Made by a program: the position numbers and the translations under genes. This document shows positions 53,728-62,689 of a DNA stretch of 64,000 nucleotides, piece by piece. Positions within the stretch are counted from its first letter, which is position 1. Each line of letters begins with the position of its first letter. The stretch lies in the NCBI RefSeq assembly GCF_900188105.1, contig NZ_FZNP01000004.1:248001-312000 (forward strand), in the 5' to 3' direction. Below the pieces are notes generated by a model, which ran no database searches, was not told where the DNA came from, and worked only from the letters and a program-made list of their open reading frames with translations. This stretch comes from Actinomadura mexicana (GTDB lineage: Bacteria > Actinomycetota > Actinomycetes > Streptosporangiales > Streptosporangiaceae).

Positions 53728-54007
53728 AAGTAGCCGACCTGGTCGACATGGCACACAACCTTACGCTCGAATGCACGCTTTCCCGCTGGCCTGACCTACG
53801 ATTCTCACCCCGTGCGAAGACACCACGAGCTTGGCAGGACGATCTGCAGTCTCCACGTAAAACTGTCTTCTGAACTGACACGGACAGGACCTTCGACGAG
53901 CCTCACCCTCCCAGCACAGAGGCACTTTTCTTGTCTGAACGGTCACTTCACACCCGCCAGCCGGTGAAAGCCCGAGGCTAACGCCCACACGGTGGCTGGT
54001 TTCGGCT
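53728..54007. other. gene-free spacer before block 3
   Basis: 280 bp. No gene, tRNA or clear attachment site seen. Being downstream of the block 3 operon (minus strand) and of the integrase remnant, it probably only holds termination signals. Confidence 0.35.
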
Positions 54008-55252
54008 TCAGGCCGTCCAGACAGTTGAAGTAGCGCCGCCTACTATGCGGCCTCGCTTGATGGTGGTTCGATGGCCGGGGGCGTTCCGGAGCACGTCGCT
54101 GAGGTGGGCGGCCGAGAACAGCACCAGGTCCGCCACGGCTCCCACCTGGATGCCTTCGGCCGGTGCGCCGACGTAGTGCGCCGCGTTCACCGTCACCATG
54201 TCGAAGACCTGCCTGAGCTGCCGGTCCGACCACATGCGGGCGGCGATGGCGGTCACCATGGCGACCTCCGCCGGATCAAGGCGGCCGAACGGGAACCACA
54301 TGTCGTTCATGTTGTCGCCTCCCGCGGCGACGGGGACACCTTGGGCGAGCAGTGACCTGAGACGGGCCACTCCCCTGCCTGGGGGGCAGGGAGAGTCCCC
54401 CACCAGCAGCAGGTTGCCCATCGGGCAGACGCAGACGGCGATCCCTGCGGCGAGCACGGCTTCGACGACCTCGGTAGCGGTCGTTTCGTCGTAGGCGTCC
54501 AGGGCGCAGCAGTGACCGGCTCGGACGCGGCCGGTGAGGCCGGCGTCGACGGTTCTGCGCGCGAGTTCCTCCAGGTCGCGCTGGGCGGGATCGTAGCTGT
54601 AGTCGCAGTGGACGTCGAGGTCCGCGCCGGTCTCCGCGGCCAGTTCGACGAGCAGGTCGAGGTGCCGGGGCCGGTCCCCGGGCTCCTCCACGTCGGGGGC
54701 CCCGCCGACTACGTCGGCGCCCGAGGTCAGGGCTTCGCGGAGGAGCCGCAGCGCTCCAGGGTCGCGGACGATGCTCTCCTGGGGAAACGCCACGAGCTGG
54801 ATGTCGATCAGGTCGCGGTGGCGGTCCCGCAGATCGGCCATGACGCCGAGGGCCGACAGTCCCCCCACCGGGTCGACGTCGACATGGGCGCGCAGCGTTC
54901 CCACGCCGTGGCCGACGGCGAGCCGGATCGCGGTGGTCGCGCGGTCCCTCAATTCCTCGGGGGTGTAACGGACTTTGACGTACCGGGTGCGCTCGAGCGC
55001 GGCGTCCAGAGGGTGGTCATGGTCGCTCGGGGGCAGGTCCGGGTGTGTGAGCGCCTTGTCCATGTGGAAATGAGGTTCGACGAAGGCGGGCGCCAGAAGC
55101 CCGCCCTCGGCGTCGATGATCTTCGCGGCCGGCGGGGCCGGGAGGTCGCCGATCGCAGCGATCCGCCCGCCGGCCAGGTGGACGTCGACCGGGGCGGTCG
55201 AGTCGAGCAGGCGCGCGCCGCGGATCAGCAGCGGTTCAGGTTCGGGTGGCAT
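54008..55252 (-). CDS. amidohydrolase-family protein (cytosine deaminase-like)
   Basis: 414 aa from ATG 55252, overlapping the VOC gene by 17 bp. Metal site and catalysis: PHFHMDKAL (HxH), HVDVDP, DLDVHCDYS, GHCCAL and GGDNMNDMW (Asp), the subtype III pattern of cytosine/isocytosine and N-isopropylammelide deaminases. A hydrolytic deaminase or cyclic amidase is most likely. Last gene of the block 3 operon; with the isochorismatase-like hydrolase it hints at a nitrogen-containing substrate. Confidence 0.9.
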   Translation of the reverse strand: MPPEPEPLLIRGARLLDSTAPVDVHLAGGRIAAIGDLPAPPAAKIIDAEGGLLAPAFVEPHFHMDKALTHPDLPPSDHDHPLDAALERTRYVKVRYTPEELRDRATTAIRLAVGHGVGTLRAHVDVDPVGGLSALGVMADLRDRHRDLIDIQLVAFPQESIVRDPGALRLLREALTSGADVVGGAPDVEEPGDRPRHLDLLVELAAETGADLDVHCDYSYDPAQRDLEELARRTVDAGLTGRVRAGHCCALDAYDETTATEVVEAVLAAGIAVCVCPMGNLLLVGDSPCPPGRGVARLRSLLAQGVPVAAGGDNMNDMWFPFGRLDPAEVAMVTAIAARMWSDRQLRQVFDMVTVNAAHYVGAPAEGIQVGAVADLVLFSAAHLSDVLRNAPGHRTTIKRGRIVGGATSTVWTA

Positions 55253-55721
55253 CGGACTGGTCTTGCTCGGTGCCGAACCCGTCCAGCCCACTGCGCTCCT
55301 CCGGGGTCGTCAGTTCCTCGAACAGCGTGATCTGCACGCCGCCGGGCGCGTCCAGGCGGGCGTTGAGCGACTGCCAGGGGGTGACGGTGGGCGGGGCGAC
55401 GGGTTCGGCACCCGCGTCCAACAATCGCTCGTTGACCGAGCGGGTGTCGCCGACCTCGAACGCGACCCTGAACTTCGGCGCGACCTGCCGGCCCACCTCC
55501 ACCTCATCGATGAGCCGCTTCTGCGCCGGGTTGGCGATCTCAAGCGTCGCCCGGCCGGCGTCGAGGATCACCACCCGGGCGTCACCCTCGCCCGAGAACG
55601 CGGCCTGCTCGGGCAGGCCGAGTGCGTCGCGGAAGAAGGCGACGGCGGCCTCATAGTCCTCCGCCTCGATGACAAGACGCAGTTGGCGGACGGCAGGAGC
55701 GTCGTCTCGCTCGGTGGTCAT
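55236..55721 (-). CDS. VOC (glyoxalase/bleomycin resistance)-superfamily protein
   Basis: 161 aa from ATG 55721 with AAGGAG. One VOC module pair: LRLVIEAEDYEAAVAFFRDA, then VAFEVGDTRSVNERLLDAGA and GGVQITLFEEL. Metal ligands are only partly evident. Could be an epimerase, lyase or binding protein. Overlaps both neighbours. Confidence 0.85.
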   Translation of the reverse strand: MTTERDDAPAVRQLRLVIEAEDYEAAVAFFRDALGLPEQAAFSGEGDARVVILDAGRATLEIANPAQKRLIDEVEVGRQVAPKFRVAFEVGDTRSVNERLLDAGAEPVAPPTVTPWQSLNARLDAPGGVQITLFEELTTPEERSGLDGFGTEQDQSDATRT

Positions 55722-56626
55722 GGCAACTCCTTCGCTTCGAGCCGTACGGGTGTCATGCCGACAAGACCGCGACCGAGAGTGGCGGGGTCCCTGGGCACCC
55801 ACCGGTCGTGGGTGACCTTCTCCAAGAAGTCGTCGAGCAGCGCGTTGAACGCCCCGGGCTCTTCCAGGTTGATGGTGTGGCCGGTACGCGGCAACACCGC
55901 CAGGGCGGCCCCGGGGATGGTCCGCTTGAGCATGACCTTGACGTCGAGGCAACCATCGTCCTCGTCGCCGACGACCAGCAGGACGGGGGTCCGCACCGCC
56001 GCCAGGCGGTCGCACAGGTCGTACAGCGAGGGGCGTTCGGCGAGAACCTGGGAGAACGTCAGCGACATGCCGATCGGGTCCCGTCCGGCCAACCGTTCGC
56101 CGAACGAACGCCATCCGTCAGGGTCCTTGAGCCGGTACTGAACACGCGTGGGGCCGTTCTGGTAGGCGTCCGCGGCAGCCCGCACGTCCTCCCGGAACAT
56201 GCGGGCGGCCGTGTGCGCCTCTTCGGTGAACCCGGCCCGCTGGTGCGGCGCCGAGCCGTACCCTGCCCCGGCCACCGTCGCGCTGAGGCAGCGTTCCGGG
56301 TGCTGCAGCATCAGGTGGACGGCGCAGAAGCCGCCCATCGAGAGGCCTACGACGTGGGCGGCGTCGAAGCCCAGCCCGTCCAGGACGGCGACCGCGTCCT
56401 GGACGGCGATGTGCTGCCCGTAGCTGTCCGAGCCGACTGGGACGTCGGACGGCGGGTAGCCGCGCGCGTTGTAGCGAACGCAGGTGTACCGGTCGGTGAA
56501 ATGCGCCACCTGCGCTCGCCAGTCGTGCAGGTCACCGGCCACCTCATGCAGGAAGAGCAGGGGCGGACCGGCCCCTTCCACCTCGACGGCCAGGCGAGTG
56601 CCGTCGGGGGCCGCCACCCTGATCAT
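55718..56626 (-). CDS. alpha/beta hydrolase
   Basis: 302 aa from ATG 56626 overlapping the upstream stop (ATGA). LLFLHEVAGDLHDW oxyanion region; the nucleophile elbow GLSMGGFCAVHLM carries Ser; Asp in VVGDEDDGC and His in PRTGHTINLEE complete the triad. Resembles enol-lactone hydrolases (PcaD-like) and C-C hydrolases. The C-terminal extension after the triad His is about 45 residues. Confidence 0.92.
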   Translation of the reverse strand: MIRVAAPDGTRLAVEVEGAGPPLLFLHEVAGDLHDWRAQVAHFTDRYTCVRYNARGYPPSDVPVGSDSYGQHIAVQDAVAVLDGLGFDAAHVVGLSMGGFCAVHLMLQHPERCLSATVAGAGYGSAPHQRAGFTEEAHTAARMFREDVRAAADAYQNGPTRVQYRLKDPDGWRSFGERLAGRDPIGMSLTFSQVLAERPSLYDLCDRLAAVRTPVLLVVGDEDDGCLDVKVMLKRTIPGAALAVLPRTGHTINLEEPGAFNALLDDFLEKVTHDRWVPRDPATLGRGLVGMTPVRLEAKELP

Positions 56627-57489
56627 TCCGGCGCCTCCCCGGCCCGGGCACCCTTGAGCGCGGCCCATGCCGGCCACACGTGCCGCATGAGCTGGAACGC
56701 CAGCGCGGTGACGGGCATGGGGAAGTCGCCAGTGTCCGCTTCCCGCTGCACCGACCGCATGTCCTTCAGGAGGATGTCGAGGTCCTCGCCGGGCACGTAG
56801 TGCTCCCACCAGGGCTTGACACGCCGCCAGTTGTCCACGACCCAGCTGCCGCCCACGCTGACCGAGAGCATCTCCATCAACTGGTCTTCAGCAACGCCGA
56901 ACTCGTCGGCCAGACGGATCGCCTCGTACACGCCCAGCATGTTGACGCCGAAGGTGAGCTGCACGGCGAGCTTGGCCGCCTGGGCAGTGCCCACCTCCTC
57001 TCCGACATGGAAAATGTTGCGGCCCATGAGGTCCAGGAGGGGGCGAAGCCGTCCGAACACCTCGGGCGCGGCCGACACCATCAGCGTCAGTGCGCCCGCC
57101 TCGGCACCCCAGGGTCCCCCGGACATGGTCGCGTCGACGGCGGTCACGCCGTGTCCGCCGAGTTCGGCCGCCAGAGCGCGCATCGTGGAGGGGTCGAGGG
57201 TGCTGGCCACGACGACGGTGAGCGGGCGGCCCTCCTGGGCGACGCCATGCTCGCCGAGCAGGACCTCGCGGGTCTGCGCGGCGTCCCGGACCACGGACAG
57301 GATCACGCCCGAGGACGCCCTGGCCGCCTCCAGGGGGGAGTCCACCAGCCGGACGCCCGCCTCGGCGGCCTTCTCGCGGCGTTCCGGCGAGGGATCGTAT
57401 CCGTGTACTTCGTGGCCGCCCTTGACGAGGTTGCCGGCCATTCCGAGCCCCATCGCGCCAAGGCCGATGAAGCCGATGCTTTCCGTCAT
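56623..57489 (-). CDS. NAD-binding 3-hydroxyisobutyrate dehydrogenase-like protein
   Basis: 288 aa beta-hydroxyacid dehydrogenase. GLGAMGLGMAGNLVKGGH binds NAD(P); TMSGGPWGAEAGALTLMV is the substrate signature; the catalytic Lys is in AQAAKLAVQL. The conserved Asn four residues after Lys is Gln here. Probably oxidises or reduces a 3-hydroxy acid semialdehyde intermediate, upstream of the aldehyde dehydrogenase step. Confidence 0.92.
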   Translation of the reverse strand: MTESIGFIGLGAMGLGMAGNLVKGGHEVHGYDPSPERREKAAEAGVRLVDSPLEAARASSGVILSVVRDAAQTREVLLGEHGVAQEGRPLTVVVASTLDPSTMRALAAELGGHGVTAVDATMSGGPWGAEAGALTLMVSAAPEVFGRLRPLLDLMGRNIFHVGEEVGTAQAAKLAVQLTFGVNMLGVYEAIRLADEFGVAEDQLMEMLSVSVGGSWVVDNWRRVKPWWEHYVPGEDLDILLKDMRSVQREADTGDFPMPVTALAFQLMRHVWPAWAALKGARAGEAPE

Positions 57490-57818
57490 GTCCGCTGCGC
57501 TCCCTGGGATGCGAGGCCGGTGGCGGCCGCCGGCAGGTCGACGACCAGCACCGAATCGGCCGCCGCGGGCAGTTCGCGGGCCAACTCGGCGTGCCGGGGG
57601 TTTCGAAGGTAGGCATCGCGGGCGCGCTCGCCGGGGAAGGCGATGGCGAGCCCGGTCGTGTAGCCGCCGCCGAACGGCTCGATGCTCACGTCGGGGCCGG
57701 CGTAGACGTCGCCGGCGCCCAGTTCGGCGGCAAGCGCGGCGAGCCGGGAGGCGAGGTCGTCGGCCCGCGACTCCTGCCCGTCCCGCGGCCTGACGAGCAC
57801 GATGTGGACGAGGTTCAC
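57486..57818 (-). CDS. Dabb-type stress-responsive alpha/beta-barrel protein
   Basis: 110 aa, GTG start 57818. Ferredoxin-like dimeric barrel: LVHIVLVRPRDGQESRADDL, YTTGLAIAFPGERARDAYL and RHAELARELPAAADSVLVVD. Overlaps both neighbours by 4 bp. Function unknown; the third small barrel type in the window after EthD-like and NIPSNAP proteins. Confidence 0.82.
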   Translation of the reverse strand: MNLVHIVLVRPRDGQESRADDLASRLAALAAELGAGDVYAGPDVSIEPFGGGYTTGLAIAFPGERARDAYLRNPRHAELARELPAAADSVLVVDLPAAATGLASQGAQRT

Positions 57819-59314
57819 CGGACCGCCCCCTTTCCGGCGAACGGGCTCACGCGGGGTTCTCCGCGGAACTGCACCGTCTTGTACTCGGTGAACTCCCGCA
57901 TTCCCTCCTCCCCGCCCTCGCGTCCGAAGCCGGACGCCTTCACGCCGCCGAACGCCAGCGCCGGTGACCCGTCGCTGGCGGTGTTCACCCAGACGGTGCC
58001 GGCCTGCAGCTCACCGCTGACCGCGAAGCCGCGGTCGAGATCCCGGGTCCACAGGGACTGGGCGAGGCCGTACTCTGTGGCGTTCGCCAGCTCGACGGCC
58101 TCCCGGTCGGTGCCGAAAGTCGTCACCGACAGGACGGGCCCGAAGATCTCCTTCTGGAACACCGGCGACTCGCGGTCCACGGAGGCGATCACGGTCGGCT
58201 GGTAGAAGGCGCCCTCCGCCAGTTCGGGGTCGTCGGGTGGACTCCCCCCGGTCAGGACCTTCCCGCCAGCGTCGACCCCGGCGAGCACGGCCGCGTGGAC
58301 CCGGTCCCGGTGTTCGTGGTGGATGAGCGCCCCGATGTCGGCCCGAGGGTCGTCGGGCATCCCCACCCGCAGCGCGGACGCGCGGGCGGCGACCGCGGCG
58401 GTGAAATCGTCGGCCACGGTCTCGTCCACGAGGAGCCGCGAACTGGCGACGCACGACTCCCCCTGGTTGGCGAAGGCGGCGAAGACGATGCCGTCGGCCG
58501 CGGCTTCCAGGTCGGCGTCGGCGAAGACCACGTTGCCGGTCTTGCCGCCCAGTTCCAGCCCGACCCGGGTGAGGGAGTCGGCGGCCGCGCGCATCACCTC
58601 CCGGCCGACGCGCGTTGATCCGGTGAACGAGACGTAGGAGACCAGGGGGTGGGTCACCATGGGGAGCCCGGCGCCGGGCCCCGTGCCGGTGACCACGTTC
58701 ACCACCCCGGGCGGGAAGCCCGCGTCCTCGCAGCGGGCGGCGATCTCCAGCGCGCTGCCGGAGGTGAACTCCGACGGCTTCACCACCACGGTGCACCCGG
58801 CGGCCAGGGCGTAGGGAAGCTTCTGCAGGAGGACGAGTGCCGGGAAGTTCCACGGGATGATCAGCGCGGCGGCCCCCACCGGTTCCCGGGTCGCGAGCGC
58901 GGTGTACGCGGGTGCCAGGCCGGTGTAGGCCTCGCCCTTGGACGTGCGGGCGAGCGCCGCGGCCTGCCGGACGTGCGCGATGCCGAGCCCGATGTCGCCG
59001 CGCGCGAACGCCAGCGGCTTCCCGACCTCCTCGGAGTCGAGGGCGGCGAGCCGGTCGGCGTCGTGTTCCAGAAGTGCGGCCAGGTTCTCCAGGAGCCCGG
59101 CACGGGCCATCGCGGGGGTGCGCCGCCATTCCGCGGATGCGAACGCCCGGGCGGCGGCGCAGGCGGCGGCGTCCACGTCGTCCGCCGTGCCGGCGGCATA
59201 GCGGGCCACAACCCTGTTCGAGGCCGGGGCGCGTCGCTCCAGGAGCGGGCCGTCGACCCGCTCTCCGGCGATGTGGTGGCCGTGGACGCGGACGGCGGTG
59301 TCAAGGGAGCTCAT
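57815..59314 (-). CDS. NAD(P)-dependent aldehyde dehydrogenase
   Basis: 499 aa from ATG 59314. IIPWNFPALVLLQKLPYAL, SFTGSTRVGREVM, LELGGKTGNVVF (Glu) and NQGESCVASSRLLV (nucleophile Cys) are complete, with EIFGPVLSVTTF. Betaine-aldehyde/gamma-glutamyl-type ALDH pattern. Oxidises a pathway aldehyde to the acid. ATGA overlap with the NIPSNAP gene. Confidence 0.93.
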   Translation of the reverse strand: MSSLDTAVRVHGHHIAGERVDGPLLERRAPASNRVVARYAAGTADDVDAAACAAARAFASAEWRRTPAMARAGLLENLAALLEHDADRLAALDSEEVGKPLAFARGDIGLGIAHVRQAAALARTSKGEAYTGLAPAYTALATREPVGAAALIIPWNFPALVLLQKLPYALAAGCTVVVKPSEFTSGSALEIAARCEDAGFPPGVVNVVTGTGPGAGLPMVTHPLVSYVSFTGSTRVGREVMRAAADSLTRVGLELGGKTGNVVFADADLEAAADGIVFAAFANQGESCVASSRLLVDETVADDFTAAVAARASALRVGMPDDPRADIGALIHHEHRDRVHAAVLAGVDAGGKVLTGGSPPDDPELAEGAFYQPTVIASVDRESPVFQKEIFGPVLSVTTFGTDREAVELANATEYGLAQSLWTRDLDRGFAVSGELQAGTVWVNTASDGSPALAFGGVKASGFGREGGEEGMREFTEYKTVQFRGEPRVSPFAGKGAVR

Positions 59315-59613
59315 CGGCTCAGCTCCACGATCTCGCTGCCCGCGATGTGCGGGACCTGGCCCCGGCCGGCCTCGACGACCGCCTGCCATTCGGGATCCTC
59401 GCGGAACGCCGTCCAGCGGGTCTCGCGGTCGTGCTCGTCGGCGAACTCCAGGACGTAGACGAGTTGCTCCCCCTTGGTCAGCCGCCGCAGCCAGGGGCCG
59501 TGCGCGGTGATGCCGTGCTTGGCGAACAGGGGGAGGCTGGTGCCGACGAACTGGTCGAGCAGCGCCTCGGTGTGGCCTGGCGTGATGGTGTAGTAGCGCA
59601 GTTCTGCGATCAT
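59311..59613 (-). CDS. NIPSNAP-family protein
   Basis: 100 aa from ATG 59613 (AAGGAGG RBS). Starts MIAELRYYTITPGH, the NIPSNAP opening, and has LVYVLEFADEHDRETRWTAF and DPEWQAVVEA. Dimeric alpha/beta barrel of unknown role common in catabolic operons. Confidence 0.88.
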   Translation of the reverse strand: MIAELRYYTITPGHTEALLDQFVGTSLPLFAKHGITAHGPWLRRLTKGEQLVYVLEFADEHDRETRWTAFREDPEWQAVVEAGRGQVPHIAGSEIVELSR

Positions 59614-59635
59614 GTGGCCTCCTTGTGGGGGTCGG

Positions 59636-60271
59636 TCAGGTCCAGACGGCAAGGACGTCCCCGGTCGCCGCCACCACGGCGAACCGGCTCTCGGCTGTGC
59701 GGAGCGCCGCGGCGTGCAGACCCATGTCCCACGACGCGCAGGCGTCGGCGGCGATCGTGACGTAGAAGTCGCGAGCGAACGCCTCGCGGGCGGTGGTGTC
59801 CACGCAGACGTTGGTGGAGACGCCGCAGCAGAGGACGCTGTCGCGTCCCAGGCTCCGCAGGATCAGTTCCAGGTTGGTCCCGGTGAAGCCGCCGTAGCGG
59901 TATTTCTTGACGACATGGTCTCCGGGCCGGGGCGCGACCTCCTCGGCGATCTCCTGCCCCCAGGATCCGTCGAGGCAGATGTCGGGGGCGGAGTACGCGG
60001 CGCGTGAGCGCGCGTCCCGCCACACCGGTGAGTCACAGGCGCCGCCCGGCAGGGTGGTGTGCTGGCTGTGGATTACGGCCACCCCGGCGTCGCGGGCGGC
60101 CTCGGCGAGCTCGGCGGCGACGGGCAGGACCCGCTGGGCGTGGCTGACGTCCCGGCCGCCCACGGTGGCGGTCTTGCCGCGTGGATGGACGAAGTCGTTG
60201 GACAGGTCGACAAGGATCAGCGCCGTCCGGTCCGGCCGCAGCCGGTCGGCCAGCGTGGCGGTCGCCGTCAT
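59636..60271 (-). CDS. isochorismatase/nicotinamidase-like cysteine hydrolase
   Basis: 211 aa from ATG 60271 (GGAGG RBS). Catalytic Asp in LILVDLSNDFVHP, Lys in VVKKYRYGGFTGTNL and Cys in GVSTNVCVDTTAREAF give the D-K-C triad. Hydrolyses an amide (carbamate, ureide, nicotinamide-like) or isochorismate-like ether. With the amidohydrolase it suggests release of ammonia from the substrate. Confidence 0.92.
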   Translation of the reverse strand: MTATATLADRLRPDRTALILVDLSNDFVHPRGKTATVGGRDVSHAQRVLPVAAELAEAARDAGVAVIHSQHTTLPGGACDSPVWRDARSRAAYSAPDICLDGSWGQEIAEEVAPRPGDHVVKKYRYGGFTGTNLELILRSLGRDSVLCCGVSTNVCVDTTAREAFARDFYVTIAADACASWDMGLHAAALRTAESRFAVVAATGDVLAVWT

Positions 60272-60969
60272 GACAGTGCCTCCGCGGCTCGCTCGATCGG
60301 GTTCGGCCGTCGCTCTTGCCGGCCGGGCGGCGGGGTCCGGGCTTCCGCGGTCGGGAGCGCGGTGACGAGCCACCGCCGGCCGAGCCGGTCGGCCGCGGCG
60401 GCCGGGTCCGCGGTGGGTGCCATCAGCGCGTACAGGCCGCGCCTTCCTTCCAGGCCGGTGACGGGAGCGGTCATGCCCGCGCCGGCCAGCCGGGCGGCCT
60501 CCAGTCCGTTGCGGGCGGCCATGCGTCGCTGGAACGTTCCGAGCAGGGTGCCCGACAGGATCTCCAGCCCGGACGCCTGGGTGACGGCGATGGCGACCGC
60601 GCGGGCCGTCGCCTCCCCGTCCAGGCCGTCGTGGCGGGCGGCGGCGCAGGCAGAGCCGACGAGCACGGCCGCGCACACCGGATCCCACCCGCCCACGACG
60701 TGGCCGTCCAGCGAGTCGCGCACCCGCAGAGCGGGTTCCAGCCCGGCGGCCAGACTTTCCGTAGCGAGGGCGTCGGCGCTGCCGGCGTGATGCAGAAGGG
60801 CGCAGGCGACCCAGTAGGCGACCGCCGCCCGCTGGTCGCGGACGGACGCCGCCTCCAGTCCCGACAGGTTCTCGCACAGAGCCGTCGCGGCGGCGGCCGC
60901 GTCCGGCGGGACGGGCGTCTCGGCGACGAAGCCGGCGACGCTCGCGGTCGTCCCCTCGGTAGCGGTCAT
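60268..60969 (-). CDS. half-length MmgE/PrpD-like protein
   Basis: 233 aa. It resembles only the N-terminal helical domain of MmgE/PrpD enzymes: WVACALLHHAGSADALA, GGWDPVCAAVLVGSACAAA, LDGEATARAVAIAVTQASGL, RNGLEAARLAGAGMTAPV. The C-terminal domain is absent and the ends overlap neighbours normally, so this is not a fragment at a breakpoint. It may be a subunit of the adjacent full-length paralogue or a separate regulatory protein. Confidence 0.75.
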   Translation of the reverse strand: MTATEGTTASVAGFVAETPVPPDAAAAATALCENLSGLEAASVRDQRAAVAYWVACALLHHAGSADALATESLAAGLEPALRVRDSLDGHVVGGWDPVCAAVLVGSACAAARHDGLDGEATARAVAIAVTQASGLEILSGTLLGTFQRRMAARNGLEAARLAGAGMTAPVTGLEGRRGLYALMAPTADPAAAADRLGRRWLVTALPTAEARTPPPGRQERRPNPIERAAEALS

Positions 60970-62324
60970 CGGGCCACCACTTCCCTCCGGGTCTCCTCCA
61001 GCAGCGCCTGGACGGTCCCCGGCCCGGAACCCTCCCCCAGGCGCGCGACCGCCTCCCAGATCGCCCGTGCCCGGCCTGGCGCCAGGGCCTCGGCCTTGCC
61101 GATGAGCTCGTCGTCGGTCAGCGGGCGCTGCAGGCTTCCCCGCGCGTGCTCGATGGCCGACACGACGGTTCCCCCGTCGGCGGTGTGGATCTCCAGTACG
61201 GCCGAGTCCCGCGGCATGCGGGGTTCCGGGCACAGCTCGACGCGCGCCCGCAGGCGGGCCAGCACCGGGTCGGCCACCGCCGCGTCGCCGAACTCCGCGA
61301 GCCCGCCGGTGCCGCGGGCAAGGCCGGCGGCCACCCCGTGCACCGCCGAGAAGCGCGCCTGCAGACCGGTCCGCGGGTCGAGCCGCCCCATCAGCTCCGG
61401 AACCAGCGGATGGCAGCGGTAGCGGATCCGGACGACGTCCGCCGGGGCTACACCGCGGTCGTGGGCTCCAACGGCCGCGTCGATACCGGGGTGCGCGACG
61501 ATGCCGCAGGGATAGGGCTTGAAGGTGTTATCGGCCAGCTCCCAACGCGTCCCGAACCCGTCGAGAAGGCGGCCCGGGGACCGGCCCCCGGGCGCGAGGG
61601 CGCGCAGCAGCCCGCCGGTGTCCGGGAGGACTGCCGCGGCGCCCGCGGTGAACCGGCCGCGGGCGGCCTCCGCGGCGGCCAGTACCCCACCCGCGGCCGC
61701 CTTCCCGGCGTGGAAGGGCTTGACCTCCGTACCGAACGCCTCCCGGTGCCCGAGCGTCTGCAGGGACGCCAGCCGGAGTGCGGCCGCCAGCCGGTCGCGA
61801 CCGGGCGCGCCGAGCAGTCCGGCGGTTACCGCGGCTCCGACGACCCCGCAGGTACCGGTGATGTGCCAGCCACGGTCGTAATGCTCCGGACTGACCGCCA
61901 GGCCGAGCCGCAGCTGCACTTCGCAGCCGAGGGCGAAGGCCGTAAGCAGGTCCCGTCCGGAGGCGGCGGCGGGCCAGCCCGCCGCCCACGCCGCACCGAG
62001 GACGCTCGCTCCGGGGTGGATGACCGTCACCAGGTGGGTGTCGTCGAAGTCGTCCAGGTGCGCGGCGAAGCCGGTGAGCAGCGCTGCGTCGGCCGGGCTC
62101 GCGTTCTCGCGCATCCCGGGAGCCGCGGGCATGCCGGTCGGTGCGGCCAGGGCGGTGGCGAGTCTGCCGACCTGGGGAGAGCCGGACGCTCCCAGGGCCA
62201 CCGCCAGGACGTTGAAGAGCGTCCGGCGCGCGGCCTTCGCCACCTCTCCGGGGAGCGGCCGGGAGGCGGAGTCGAGCACCGCCTCGGCGATCTCCTCGTA
62301 GGAGGGTTCGGCACCGGTGGTCAT
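60966..62324 (-). CDS. MmgE/PrpD-family protein
   Basis: 452 aa. PrpD-like: DDFDDTHLVTVIHPGASVLG, GWHITGTCGVVGAAVTAGLL, FGTEVKPFHAGKAAAGGVLA and NTFKPYPCGIVAHPGID (the conserved KPYPCG motif). The family includes 2-methylcitrate dehydratase, cis-aconitate decarboxylase and iminodisuccinate epimerase/lyase types. Probably dehydrates or decarboxylates a branched hydroxy or amino diacid. Confidence 0.92.
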   Translation of the reverse strand: MTTGAEPSYEEIAEAVLDSASRPLPGEVAKAARRTLFNVLAVALGASGSPQVGRLATALAAPTGMPAAPGMRENASPADAALLTGFAAHLDDFDDTHLVTVIHPGASVLGAAWAAGWPAAASGRDLLTAFALGCEVQLRLGLAVSPEHYDRGWHITGTCGVVGAAVTAGLLGAPGRDRLAAALRLASLQTLGHREAFGTEVKPFHAGKAAAGGVLAAAEAARGRFTAGAAAVLPDTGGLLRALAPGGRSPGRLLDGFGTRWELADNTFKPYPCGIVAHPGIDAAVGAHDRGVAPADVVRIRYRCHPLVPELMGRLDPRTGLQARFSAVHGVAAGLARGTGGLAEFGDAAVADPVLARLRARVELCPEPRMPRDSAVLEIHTADGGTVVSAIEHARGSLQRPLTDDELIGKAEALAPGRARAIWEAVARLGEGSGPGTVQALLEETRREVVAR

Positions 62325-62689
62325 GTGCTCGGCTCCAGCCAGGTGATGGCGCCGAAGGAGACGGCCAGCTGGGCCAGCCCGGCGTCGGAGGCCCCGTGCC
62401 AGTGCTCCTCGCCCGGCTCGATCCACACGATGTCGCCTCCGGTCACCTCCAACGGGTCGCGTCCGCGGCGCCCGACGAAGCCGGAACCCGCCACGATGTG
62501 GATCACCTGGCCGTCGGCGTGGCTGTGCCAGTGGCCGCGTACGCCCGGGTCGAGCCGGATCAGCGCGGTGGTCGCCTTGCTGGTAGGGCACCCCTGGACG
62601 GAGGAGCTGAACGCGGCGCCGGTGAAGCGTTCCGGTTCGGGGACCGGTGCGGGGTCCTTCAGCAGGTCCGCGGTACGGAAGAGCTTCAC
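62321..62689 (-). CDS. cupin-domain protein
   Basis: 122 aa, GTG 62689 overlapping the upstream stop, with GGGAGGT before it. Cupin ligands in GHWHSHADGQVIHIV and IEPGEEHWHGASD. Similar to (R)-mandelonitrile-lyase-like or carboxymuconolactone-associated cupins; exact role unknown. Confidence 0.85.
   Translation of the reverse strand: MKLFRTADLLKDPAPVPEPERFTGAAFSSSVQGCPTSKATTALIRLDPGVRGHWHSHADGQVIHIVAGSGFVGRRGRDPLEVTGGDIVWIEPGEEHWHGASDAGLAQLAVSFGAITWLEPST

Noticed and set aside
53728..54007. tRNA or attachment site next to the integrase remnant
   Set aside because: I looked for a cloverleaf and for direct repeats with the left side of the segment and found none convincing.
935..60680. Further GGATCC sites inside genes, for example at 935, 1127, 3392, 12964, 14627, 17116 and in block 3
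   Set aside because: They lack the AT arms, fall in coding sequence and occur about as often as base composition predicts, so they are not counted as operators.
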